From Solibacillus silvestris_B (GTDB lineage Bacteria; Bacillota; Bacilli; Bacillales_A; Planococcaceae), in NCBI RefSeq assembly GCF_051967575.1, contig NZ_JBQCJW010000026.1, forward strand, positions 1 through 49,654: a stretch of DNA of 49,654 bases. Reading direction: 5' to 3'. Under the pieces are notes generated by a model. The model ran no database searches and was not told the origin of the DNA. It was given only the letters and a program-made list of their open reading frames with translations. Shown here piece after piece: positions 42,977 to 49,654 of the stretch. How positions within the stretch are numbered: position 1 is the first letter of the stretch; each line of letters opens with the position of its first letter. Both the position numbers and the translations under genes were made by a program.

Positions 42977-43333
42977 CTATGCAGCGCGCAGTCCATTCAT
43001 CCCGCGGCGGACATTTGTTACATTTGAATAGCCGAGCTTTACGAGTTCCTTGCATGCCTTATTGCTCCGTACGCCACTTTGGCAAATGACGACAATGGAC
43101 TGGTCTTTCGGCAAATCCCCTAAATATGTTCCGAGCGGACGGTTTATAAATTGCGGTATATGTGCCTCTTTGTATTCCTTTTGTGTGCGAACATCTATAA
43201 ATACATACTGGCCATCGTCTAAAAGTGGCTGTAATTCTTTTGGCGTAATATAGTTCACGCCTTTTTTCGGCATAAAGCGCACAACCACTGCGATAATACC
43301 CAGCATCGCAATAAGTGTAATAATCCCTTCCAT
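42977..43333 (-). CDS. Membrane-anchored rhodanese-domain protein (YqhL-like)
   Basis: The 118-residue protein has an amino-terminal membrane helix (about 3-20) and a single rhodanese domain with active-site C84 in CQSGVRS. It would carry persulfide sulfur or sense sulfur redox state at the inner face of the membrane. Bacillus YqhL has a similar layout. GGAG precedes the ATG. Array 3 lies upstream (43451-43543). Confidence 0.88.
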   Translation of the reverse strand: MEGIITLIAMLGIIAVVVRFMPKKGVNYITPKELQPLLDDGQYVFIDVRTQKEYKEAHIPQFINRPLGTYLGDLPKDQSIVVICQSGVRSNKACKELVKLGYSNVTNVRRGMNGLRAA

Positions 43334-43450
43334 TTTGCATACTCCTAAAATCTGTTTTCTTTATTTTACGATACTCTGAAGAAGCTGACGAATATTTTGC
43401 GCTTTTCTAGATGGAGCAACGCGTTTCGTTGTTTGCTTAATAGGCATATA

Positions 43451-43543
43451 TTGGACGCATATTGCTGTTTATTTTGAACAATGGGTGGCTTTATTTAACA
43501 ATGCTGAACCTTTTTTGGAACATGTAGATCCTGTTTTTGAACA
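43451..43543 (+). repeat. Array 3: RAACA words with a mean 21-bp step
   Basis: GAACA, TAACA, GAACA, GAACA begin at 43476, 43496, 43518 and 43539, usually after a run of T (TTTTGAACA, TTTTTGGAACA). Steps are 20, 22 and 21, so three steps make 63 bp. A weaker copy (TTGGACG at 43451) fits one further step. It is shorter and less exact than arrays 1 and 2. It lies upstream of the rhodanese gene and downstream of the second chemotaxis receptor gene. Confidence 0.6.
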
Positions 43544-43584
43544 TATTAGAAAAACTCCATCACTTACTATAAAACATATACATT

Positions 43585-43623
43585 AAAAAGCAGTGGCACA
43601 ATCAGGACCGATTGCACCACTGC
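43585..43623 (-). terminator. Terminator of the second chemotaxis receptor gene
   Basis: GCAGTGG (43590-43596) and CCACTGC (43617-43623), with further inner pairing CAATC/GATTG; on the minus strand TTTTTAATG follows. It starts 7 bp beyond the stop at 43630. Confidence 0.78.
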
Positions 43624-43629
43624 ACATAC

Positions 43630-45630
43630 TTATAGCTTGAACTGTTTAATCGCGATTTGCAGCTCACTTGCCATTTCAGATAATAGTTCCGCCTGGCGTG
43701 CCATTTCGTCCACTGTTTGCAGCTGGCCCGATGCGGAGTGTGCCACATCTTTCACATAGCCTGCCGCCGATGTAACCGAAGCTGACATTTCTTCGATCGA
43801 TGCCGATACTTCCTCGGTATTTGCGCTCATTTCTTGTGCGGAGCCGCTTAACCCTTCAATCTCAATTGCAATTCGTGAAACGGCTTCGACAATTTCACTG
43901 AAGCGCTCTTCTAGTTGCTGGATCGATTGTAAACCTTGTGCGACATTTTCCTCGCCTGATTCCGCTGCTTGAACCGCTTCCACCGTATAGTGCTGGACTT
44001 TCTGAATCAACATATTGATTTTTGCCGCCGAGTCTGCCGTCTGCTCGGAAAGCTTACGAACTTCTCCGGCTACGACCGCAAACCCTTGCCCTGCCTCCCC
44101 AGCACGGGCAGCCTCGATTGAAGCATTCAACGCCAGTAAATTTGTCTGATCTGATATATCGGTAATCATCTTTGAAATAAGACCGATTTCCAATGACTCC
44201 TGCTTTAGCTTATGAATGACTTCCAATTCCATTTCTGTCCCCGATTGGATGGCATTCATTTTAGCGATTGAATGATGGACTGCCTCATAGCCGTCGCGAA
44301 CTTTTGTTTCAATGAAATCCGTATGCTGAGAAACTGTGCTTGCGACTTCTGCCACTTGCTGGATTCCCATAGCCATTTGCCCCATCGTTTCTGCGCTTTC
44401 TTCAGCTACTTGCGCTTGGCTATCAGAACCGCGGTCCACTTCTCCAATCGCTTGCGAAATGATTTTGGCATTTTCCGTCACTTTGTTCACATCGCCCATC
44501 AATTCACAGGAAGCTTCACTTACATTGATGGAGTTTGTTTGAACTTTTGTAATCATTATCCGCATATTATCTACAACTTTTGATAAAGAACGCGACAATA
44601 TGCCCAATTCATCTTGACGTTTTTGATGACGCTCATTTGGCTTATGCGTGAAATCGCCTTGCCCGATAAATTCACTTACCTTTACAACTTCGCGAATCGG
44701 ACGGCTAATACTATTTGATAAGAAGAAGGCGATGATTAGTCCGATAAATAGCACACTGAATGTGGAAATCGTTAAAATGATACGCATCTTCATTAAGCTG
44801 ATGAACATCTCTTTTTCTTTCGCCATAATCCCTATTGACCATCCATTATTCAATTTATGATAGCCAAGAAAACGGTTATCGCCATCGGAATGCTTGAATT
44901 CAAAAAAGCCTTCCTCATTTTTAATAATTTCCTCTATCGCAGACGCTTCACCTGTCATTTTGCCGGATTCCTTTGCCTGCGTCAAAAAGTTCATCTGGTC
45001 TTTTACATATGTTTCTTTGGGATGTGCTTGAATGGTCCCATCTGCGTTCACCAAATAGGCATATCCCGTTTCACCAACGACAATATCCTCCAATACTGAT
45101 GACAGGAAATACCCGTCCATGCGCGCCAGCAATAATACCTTTTCGCCTGTAGCTGTATTATTAATCGGTGTGGCAATCATGATGACGGGCTCATTCGTTA
45201 CACGACTAATAATCGTATCGGACATTGTCGTCTTGCCTTCGAATGCCGTTTTTATGTATTCGCGATCCGCTAAATCGGTAGTTGTATCATCTAAGTAATG
45301 GGCAACCCCGCTTGCATCAACGATTCCAAAGCTTAAATAGTCTTCACTTTCCGCTAAACGTTTATTCAAATAGGCTTTTTGCTCTGTAAAATCCATGTTT
45401 TGAATAGCTGGCTGTTCTGCGATTGCTTGTACTTCTGCATTTGTCCGCTTAAAAAATTCCTCGATGTAGTGTGATACATCCTCTGCCTTTGATTGCAGGT
45501 TATCGCGGATTTGGATTTCCAGCGAATTATAGCTATTGTAGTAACTCGATACACCTAACACCGCACAAGTCAACGTTAATAATACAATGATCGATACAGT
45601 TAACTTCGCACCAATCCCCTTGTTTTTCAT
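43630..45630 (-). CDS. Methyl-accepting chemotaxis protein (dCache, HAMP, MCP signal)
   Basis: I choose ATG 45630 (MKNKGIGAKLTV), with GGAGGGG 5-7 nt upstream, giving 666 residues. A membrane helix (about 9-30) is followed by a dCache sensor domain (about 35-270), a second helix (about 280-305), HAMP (SNSISRPIREVV) and the signalling hairpin with the conserved tip DQTNLLALNASIEAARAGEA. It is only distantly similar to the receptor at 8.3-10.3 kb. I saw no SigD-type GCCGATAT upstream, so it may be regulated differently; a 14-bp direct repeat lies in its upstream region. Confidence 0.94.
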   Translation of the reverse strand: MKNKGIGAKLTVSIIVLLTLTCAVLGVSSYYNSYNSLEIQIRDNLQSKAEDVSHYIEEFFKRTNAEVQAIAEQPAIQNMDFTEQKAYLNKRLAESEDYLSFGIVDASGVAHYLDDTTTDLADREYIKTAFEGKTTMSDTIISRVTNEPVIMIATPINNTATGEKVLLLARMDGYFLSSVLEDIVVGETGYAYLVNADGTIQAHPKETYVKDQMNFLTQAKESGKMTGEASAIEEIIKNEEGFFEFKHSDGDNRFLGYHKLNNGWSIGIMAKEKEMFISLMKMRIILTISTFSVLFIGLIIAFFLSNSISRPIREVVKVSEFIGQGDFTHKPNERHQKRQDELGILSRSLSKVVDNMRIMITKVQTNSINVSEASCELMGDVNKVTENAKIISQAIGEVDRGSDSQAQVAEESAETMGQMAMGIQQVAEVASTVSQHTDFIETKVRDGYEAVHHSIAKMNAIQSGTEMELEVIHKLKQESLEIGLISKMITDISDQTNLLALNASIEAARAGEAGQGFAVVAGEVRKLSEQTADSAAKINMLIQKVQHYTVEAVQAAESGEENVAQGLQSIQQLEERFSEIVEAVSRIAIEIEGLSGSAQEMSANTEEVSASIEEMSASVTSAAGYVKDVAHSASGQLQTVDEMARQAELLSEMASELQIAIKQFKL

Positions 45631-45664
45631 TTCTTCCCCTCCAGAGATAGATATAAAATCCCGC

Positions 45665-45711
45665 AAAATTTCTAGTAAACAGTTATTTTTAGTCTATAAA
45701 ATTTCTAGTAA
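45665..45711 (-). repeat. 14-bp direct repeat upstream of the second chemotaxis receptor gene
   Basis: AAAATTTCTAGTAA occurs at 45665-45678 and 45698-45711, a repeat distance of 33 bp (about three helical turns). It lies 35-80 bp upstream of the start codon, where a regulator could bind. Confidence 0.5.
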
Positions 45712-45773
45712 TTGTATACTCGTTTCATCATATATAAATAATAGTAGGAAGTAAATACAGGATTGAATTCAAC

Positions 45774-45802
45774 AAAAAAACGTCACATTTGCGACGTTTT
45801 TT
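45774..45802 (-). terminator. Terminator at the end of the metallophosphoesterase gene
   Basis: AAAAAAACGTC (45774-45784) and GACGTTTTTT (45793-45802) form a stem with a T tract on both strands. The right arm touches the stop codon (45801-45803), so the terminator overlaps the gene end. Confidence 0.8.
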
Positions 45803-46619
45803 ATTGTACTTTATTTAGTTCCACGACATATATTTCCGGTAAATTAAAAATTCGATAAGGAAACAAGCTGTTCCCTAAACCTCTGCTTATAATCATTTTT
45901 GTTTGCTGTTCTTCAAATATGCCTGCTGAATATTTTGGCATAAAACCTTGCGACGGTGCTACAAGCCCTCCGACAAATGGCAAACGAATTTGGCCGCCAT
46001 GCGCATGGCCAGTCAGCACTAAATCCATATGCTTCTCGACATATGCCTCAAACTGCTCAGGACGATGCGATAACAATATAGTGAATAAATCGGTTTTGAC
46101 ATTTTCCATCGCTTGATCGATTGACTGCTCTACAGATTGCCCCATTAACGGATCCTCGATACCGGCAATAACGATACGTTCCCCATCACGCTCTAAAATT
46201 ATTGCATCATTCGGCAACACGTGCACTCCTGAATCCGTAAGCGCCGCATAAATCTCTTCTGTTAAGTTTAGCGCAACCTCGTGATTTCCGAGCACGTAAT
46301 AAACATCCGCAATATCGACAAACTGGCGAACAGCCTGCAAGCTATTTTCCAAGTCATAGCGTCTACTATCTACTAAATCACCTGTAATGAAAATCGCATC
46401 TGGATTGGTAGCCCGTACTTTTTCCACTAAACGTGATTGGTCTTCCCCAAATGTCGCATCATGCAAATCGGTCACCTGTGTTATGCGGTAGCCGTCAAAA
46501 TTTGCGGGGATTTTCTCTGATTCGTGAATATGCTCCGTCGTCACAAGCCAATTGTTGTTGACATATAAAAATACATAGACAGCTGCTACAAAAATGATCA
46601 ATTTTAATATCTTTTTCAA
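45801..46619 (-). CDS. Membrane-anchored metallophosphoesterase
   Basis: The 272-residue protein has an amino-terminal membrane anchor (about 5-21) and a calcineurin-like phosphoesterase domain with all metal motifs: D51-x-H53 (TDLHD), GDLVD (D81), GNHE (N112, H113), SHRPE and GHAHGGQ. YkuE-like enzymes of this type act at the cell surface on phospholipid or nucleotide headgroups; the substrate is unknown. The frame starts with TTG 46619 (MKKILKLIIFV) and no strong ribosome binding site is visible. It lies 34 nt after the preceding gene, so translation may depend on that gene. Confidence 0.88.
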   Translation of the reverse strand: MKKILKLIIFVAAVYVFLYVNNNWLVTTEHIHESEKIPANFDGYRITQVTDLHDATFGEDQSRLVEKVRATNPDAIFITGDLVDSRRYDLENSLQAVRQFVDIADVYYVLGNHEVALNLTEEIYAALTDSGVHVLPNDAIILERDGERIVIAGIEDPLMGQSVEQSIDQAMENVKTDLFTILLSHRPEQFEAYVEKHMDLVLTGHAHGGQIRLPFVGGLVAPSQGFMPKYSAGIFEEQQTKMIISRGLGNSLFPYRIFNLPEIYVVELNKVQ

Positions 46620-46653
46620 CGTATTCGCTCAATTCATTGAAAGTTTTGGGCAG

Positions 46654-47331
46654 TTACCAATACCACCCACCGTTATCAATAATATTGAAGTGCTTCGGAA
46701 CATTCAAGTGTAAAATCCGCCGAGCGATTAAATCGTTGAGTCGATCATCACTGCGAGGGAAACTTTCCGGATTTAATAAATCGATTGAAAGGTACATTGA
46801 TTTAGCTGTTACTTCCGTTTCGGATTCGAGAATGTAAAGTTTGTTTTCCTTAAATTCAATCTTCGGTGACTCAACAAACGGAGCAATATTTACTCGGTTT
46901 AAATAAAGCGGCGTTTCATAATATGAAGCAACAATTTTATTATCCGGTGAATCATTCCATGAGATGACAACAGGCAAATAATAGCTGTTGTCATTGCGGA
47001 CGATTTCGACAGTTTCTTCTTTTGCCTCAAATGTTTCTGTAAACTTCAGGTGCTCTTTTTTCAGGCTATCGAATTTCCGGACTTTCAAATCTGCCATCAG
47101 CTGCTCATTTTCTTCAAGCTGTTGCTGTAAAACTTTATGAGACTCCACCTTTTCTACATTACCAGATACAAACAGCAAATACATAAACGCTGCAATCCCG
47201 CAAGCAAAGTAGACAGCCGCAAACCAAAAAGTCCGCTTCGGCTTCCAGATGCGAATTCTCGTAATGACCAAACTTGTCAATACAATGCCTAAAATCGATA
47301 TAATTGTAAAAGCGAGTGCTCCGACAATCAT
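46654..47331 (-). CDS. Unrecognised membrane protein of the ABC operon
   Basis: I choose ATG 47331 (MIVGALAFTIIS), which overlaps the previous stop (ATGA). The 225-residue protein has two membrane helices (about 3-25 and 35-55), a short coiled coil (VLQQQLEENEQLMADLKVRK) and an extracellular carboxy-terminal domain, ending GGWYW. I recognise no family. The overlap with the permease-like gene and the shared direction suggest that it is an accessory part of the same transporter. Confidence 0.65.
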   Translation of the reverse strand: MIVGALAFTIISILGIVLTSLVITRIRIWKPKRTFWFAAVYFACGIAAFMYLLFVSGNVEKVESHKVLQQQLEENEQLMADLKVRKFDSLKKEHLKFTETFEAKEETVEIVRNDNSYYLPVVISWNDSPDNKIVASYYETPLYLNRVNIAPFVESPKIEFKENKLYILESETEVTAKSMYLSIDLLNPESFPRSDDRLNDLIARRILHLNVPKHFNIIDNGGWYW

Positions 47332-48041
47332 GATCGCATCACCTCTCTTTGCTGGCGAATAAGAAGAACAAGCCCCCATAATATTGCCATATACATTACG
47401 CTGCGCCCTAAAATCTGCACCGAGCTACTGCCAAAAAGCATTTCCCATACATCAATTGTATATTGACGGATGAGCAAAAAAATTGCAGCGCCCAACAGCA
47501 CAAAGACCACTTTGGAAAAATCGAATACTACATGCAAAAAATAACCGACAGATGCCGCAAGCAGTATACATACGACGAAACCTGCAAGTGAAATAATCGA
47601 GACATCTGAACTATGAAGCATTAATATATCTCCTGTTCTTACTATGTCAATGAAAACAGAAATGCTTAATGTGCAAATCGCTGAAAATAATGTAAATACA
47701 GCGTGCACTACAAGAAATAGCCATGTGGAAATGATTTCTGTGCGGTTTGTCGCAACGATCGAAAAATTATCGCGGGTCAGCACCTTTGAAGCAAGCATCC
47801 ATCCGATGAACAGCATCATTATTACACTATAAATAAATAAGGGGTCCATTGAATAATATTGTTCGCGGTAATTGACAAAGCCTCGCCCCATTCCCATCGA
47901 ACCGGTATGTCCACCGGAAAGCAGCGCAAGCAGCATATGCACAATGAGCACCGTGCTAAACATCGAGCTATACGCTTTGCACTTCCACTTCACTTGCTCA
48001 TAAATATTGCGCGCCGGATTCACTTTTACGATAAATATCAT
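47328..48041 (-). CDS. ABC transporter permease-like membrane protein
   Basis: I choose ATG 48041 (the frame also offers TTG one codon earlier); AAAGGAGG lies 9 nt upstream. The 237-residue protein has about six membrane helices and no recognised motif, as is usual for permeases of YtrC/D-type transporters. It overlaps the end of the ATPase gene by 44 nt in another frame, and its stop overlaps the next start, so these genes are translationally coupled. The permease role is inferred from position beside the ATPase. Confidence 0.7.
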   Translation of the reverse strand: MIFIVKVNPARNIYEQVKWKCKAYSSMFSTVLIVHMLLALLSGGHTGSMGMGRGFVNYREQYYSMDPLFIYSVIMMLFIGWMLASKVLTRDNFSIVATNRTEIISTWLFLVVHAVFTLFSAICTLSISVFIDIVRTGDILMLHSSDVSIISLAGFVVCILLAASVGYFLHVVFDFSKVVFVLLGAAIFLLIRQYTIDVWEMLFGSSSVQILGRSVMYMAILWGLVLLIRQQREVMRS

Positions 48042-48894
48042 CAATCGATCCCTCCTTTATGCCCGTTAGTACTTTACACATATCGCTTGCCGAAAGTGAC
48101 TGCATGCGTACATTGTCAGGAAGCGGCAACTCGTTTGCGCCTACGATGACTTCATAAATCGGACCATTTTCGCGCTTTGCCAGCACATTGTAATTTGCCA
48201 AATATGGCTCGATATGAACTTTTTGCCCGACAAGCTTTACGGCGAGCTGCTGCACCTCATCTACTGGTGCAAACAGCTCAACCGTCCCTTTATGCAACAG
48301 CAAAATCTCTTCGACTAAGTGCTCCATCTCATGTAAATAATGGCTGGAAATAATCATAACGCGCGGATAAGCGATGTAATCTTTTAAAATAACGCGGTAC
48401 ATATCATCACGGATCGTTTCATCCATCCCATTCATCGGCTCATCCAACAGTGTAATTGCACAGCGGCTTGCTAAACCGTAAACGAGATTAAATACCGCCT
48501 TTTGCCCTTTCGATAGCTGGTAATGATAATTCCTCTCCGAAATTTCAGCGAAGCGCAATAATTCAAACGCAAGTTCTGTCGCAAAGTTCACATAGAAGCT
48601 TTTCGCCGATTCAAGAATTTCCTTTAATGTTAAAACAGACGGAAATGTTATCGCATCTTCTATGAAAATTGCATTTGCGGCTACGGTTAAGTTTTGGAAT
48701 GGCTTTTTGCCGACGACTTCCGCCTTTCCGCTTGATACTTTTACATGACCGGCTAAAATTTTCAGCAGTGTCGACTTTCCGACACCATTTCGACCGATAA
48801 GCCCGATAATTTTCGGCTCATCAATTTGAAAAGATACTTTTGTTAAAACCGTTTTCTTGCCATACCGCTTCTCCAAATTTTCGCACATAATCAT
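47998..48894 (-). CDS. ABC transporter ATP-binding protein (YtrB-like)
   Basis: The 298-residue ATPase has Walker A GRNGVGKS (34-41), a degenerate signature LSKGQ (127-131; the usual form is LSGGQ), Walker B ITLLDEP (147-153) and the switch H in ISSHYLHEME. A carboxy-terminal extension (about 215-298) is present. The combination with an upstream GntR regulator of YhcF/YtrA type and a downstream permease is like the Bacillus ytr operon, which responds to cell-wall antibiotics. It starts 4 nt after the regulator gene. Substrate is unknown. Confidence 0.88.
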   Translation of the reverse strand: MIMCENLEKRYGKKTVLTKVSFQIDEPKIIGLIGRNGVGKSTLLKILAGHVKVSSGKAEVVGKKPFQNLTVAANAIFIEDAITFPSVLTLKEILESAKSFYVNFATELAFELLRFAEISERNYHYQLSKGQKAVFNLVYGLASRCAITLLDEPMNGMDETIRDDMYRVILKDYIAYPRVMIISSHYLHEMEHLVEEILLLHKGTVELFAPVDEVQQLAVKLVGQKVHIEPYLANYNVLAKRENGPIYEVIVGANELPLPDNVRMQSLSASDMCKVLTGIKEGSIDDIYRKSESGAQYL

Positions 48895-48898
48895 TCGC

Positions 48899-49270
48899 TC
48901 ACCCCTCCTTTTGAATATGCTTTATCAGTTCAATTAAATCTTCGTCCAAAACACCTAAACGCTTCGCTTCCTGCACAATTTCATTCGCCATCTTCGTTAA
49001 TGTTTCACTACGGCGTGTTGTTAAAATCCGCTGTTTTGCGTCTGCTATGACAAACATGCCAAGTCCCCTCTTTTTATATAAAATTTCTTTTTCCACTAAA
49101 ATCGCAAGACCCTTCCCTGCTGTTGCTGGGTTAATATTAAAAATTTCAGCAAGCTGGTATTGTGAATATACCTTCCCATCAGGCAGCAACCGGTCAGCCA
49201 ATATTTCATTTTCAAGCCATTCTGCAATTTGTATATAAATGGGCGTCGTGCTTTGTGCATTAAAATTCAA
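48899..49270 (-). CDS. ytrA: GntR-family regulator, YtrA-like
   Basis: I choose TTG 49270 (MNFNAQSTTPIYIQIAEWLE), with AAAGGGG 7 nt upstream, giving 123 residues; longer forms would add an AT-rich stretch that contains the promoter. A winged-helix domain (about 10-75; VYSQYQLAEIFNINPATAGK and GLAILVEKEILYKKRGLGMF) is followed by a short carboxy-terminal helical part and no ligand-binding domain, as in YtrA. It probably represses its own operon by binding the palindrome at 49296-49319 just behind the promoter. Confidence 0.85.
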   Translation of the reverse strand: MNFNAQSTTPIYIQIAEWLENEILADRLLPDGKVYSQYQLAEIFNINPATAGKGLAILVEKEILYKKRGLGMFVIADAKQRILTTRRSETLTKMANEIVQEAKRLGVLDEDLIELIKHIQKEG

Positions 49271-49295
49271 AGAGATTCCCCTTTCTAAGCAATCC

Positions 49296-49319
49296 AGTAC
49301 ATCAGTGTTGTAATGTACT
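49296..49319. promoter_or_regulatory. Probable operator for the YtrA-like regulator
   Basis: AGTACAT (49296-49302) and ATGTACT (49313-49319) form a perfect inverted repeat with a 10-bp centre. YtrA of Bacillus binds a similar AGTGTA-N13-TACACT. It overlaps the -10 element and lies 26 bp upstream of the start. Confidence 0.6.
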
Positions 49320-49345
49320 ATACAAAAACTTAGCTTTTTTGTCAA
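49317..49345 (-). promoter_or_regulatory. Near-consensus SigA promoter of the ytrA-like operon
   Basis: On the minus strand TTGACA (49340-49345), exactly 17 bp, then TATAGT (49317-49322). Its -10 overlaps the palindromic operator, as expected for a repressed promoter. Confidence 0.8.
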
Positions 49346-49359
49346 TAAAACGAGAAATA

Positions 49360-49460
49360 TTATCCACATATACTATTTATCCACAAAGTTATCCACTTTC
49401 ACTCCAGTTACCCACAATTTAGTCACGATTTTTCAACAGGTTGCTATAAAGTTATCCACA
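49360..49460 (+). other. Cluster of five DnaA-box-like sequences
   Basis: TTATCCACA occurs at 49360-49368, 49377-49385 and 49452-49460, with TTATCCACT at 49389-49397 and TTACCCACA at 49408-49416, all on the plus strand. An AT-rich stretch (49461-49495) follows. This is the consensus DnaA box, and the density is what is seen at oriC or at DnaA-titrating clusters. No dnaA, dnaN or rpmH gene is in the window. Confidence 0.65.
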
Positions 49461-49495
49461 AAATCAAAATTATTATTTTCTTTCAAAAGAACAAA

Positions 49496-49597
49496 AGCGC
49501 TAAACCGCCCGTTCAACTCCGACAGACATTGGAGGATCCGACGCAAAAGTAAACGTTCCACCACTTTTGCAGCGAGCGCTGAAGATCTGTCTTTTTA
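49496..49597 (+). other. Structured non-coding element near the window end
   Basis: GCAAAAGT (49543-49550) and ACTTTTGC (49563-49570) form an 8-bp stem. GACAGA (49521-49526) can pair with TCTGTC (49586-49591), which is followed by TTTTTAATTTT. AGCGCT occurs at 49496-49501 and 49575-49580; pairing these would cross the GACAGA helix and make a pseudoknot. The block is richer in GC than its flanks and looks like a small RNA or a repeat with a terminator-like end. No gene is seen from 49598 to the window end. Confidence 0.4.
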
Positions 49598-49654
49598 ATT
49601 TTGGGCTTTCATTTCAATTAACAGTTTTTTACGGGTACAACTACCAGTCTCGTT

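Overview
The window looks like a chromosomal segment of a low-GC, endospore-forming, motile Gram-positive of the Planococcaceae/Caryophanaceae type (Solibacillus or Lysinibacillus-like; inferred, not proven). Supporting signs are a Tlp small acid-soluble spore protein, a large SLH-domain S-layer-type protein, a flagellin, two chemotaxis receptors (one behind a SigD-type promoter), Bacillus-type proteins (YoxD, YwrD, DesK/DesR-like, YtrA/YtrB-like) and strong AGGAGG-type ribosome binding sites. I saw no rRNA, tRNA, prophage or CRISPR array.

Layout. 1-1.8 kb: the tail of an unknown gene, then a complete IS4-family insertion sequence with terminal inverted repeats and a hairpin that can hide the transposase ribosome binding site. 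1.9-5.6 kb (minus): a DUF418 membrane protein / DesK-like kinase / DesR-like regulator operon and a YoxD-type reductase. 6-11 kb: a nitroreductase behind a TTAC-N5-GTAA operator, a C39-like lipoprotein peptidase, a chemotaxis receptor, a DUF4230 protein. 12-15 kb: a diguanylate cyclase, an orphan flagellin with a cysteine cluster, a cold-shock protein. 15.6-22 kb: a 1460-residue S-layer protein whose gene changes base composition in the middle, and a divergent CAP-domain protein. 22.5-30 kb: an AMACR-like CoA-transferase family protein, a 30-residue membrane protein, two unrecognised genes, an acetamidase split by a frameshift, a second SDR, a DfsB-like gene with a stop at codon 3. 29.8-37.4 kb: an RluA-type pseudouridine synthase, tlp, a CoA-disulfide-reductase-like flavoprotein, an ECF sigma/anti-sigma pair, a Gfo/Idh/MocA oxidoreductase, a YwrD-like gamma-glutamyltransferase. 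37.5-41 kb: an accessory patch of gene fragments and repeats next to an agrB-agrD-agrC quorum-sensing locus with no agrA. 41-49.3 kb: a DUF6509-type protein, a stand-alone alanyl-tRNA editing protein, a rhodanese, a second chemotaxis receptor, a metallophosphoesterase and a YtrA/YtrB-like ABC operon. 49.36-49.6 kb: a DnaA-box cluster and a structured non-coding element.

The most unusual pattern is a set of three intergenic arrays (about 22.19-22.42, 38.60-38.75 and 43.45-43.54 kb). Each repeats its own short word (TTCTACTT, AATCCTC, RAACA), yet all step by about 21 bp, with occasional 19-bp steps in the first two. The words and the spacers differ but the step is kept, which points to a DNA-level (helical phasing) or copying-mechanism constraint and not to a shared sequence family. 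A second notable group is genes intact but for one lesion: an acetamidase with a one-base frameshift, a DfsB-like gene with an early amber codon, and agrB, whose natural start position reads ATA.
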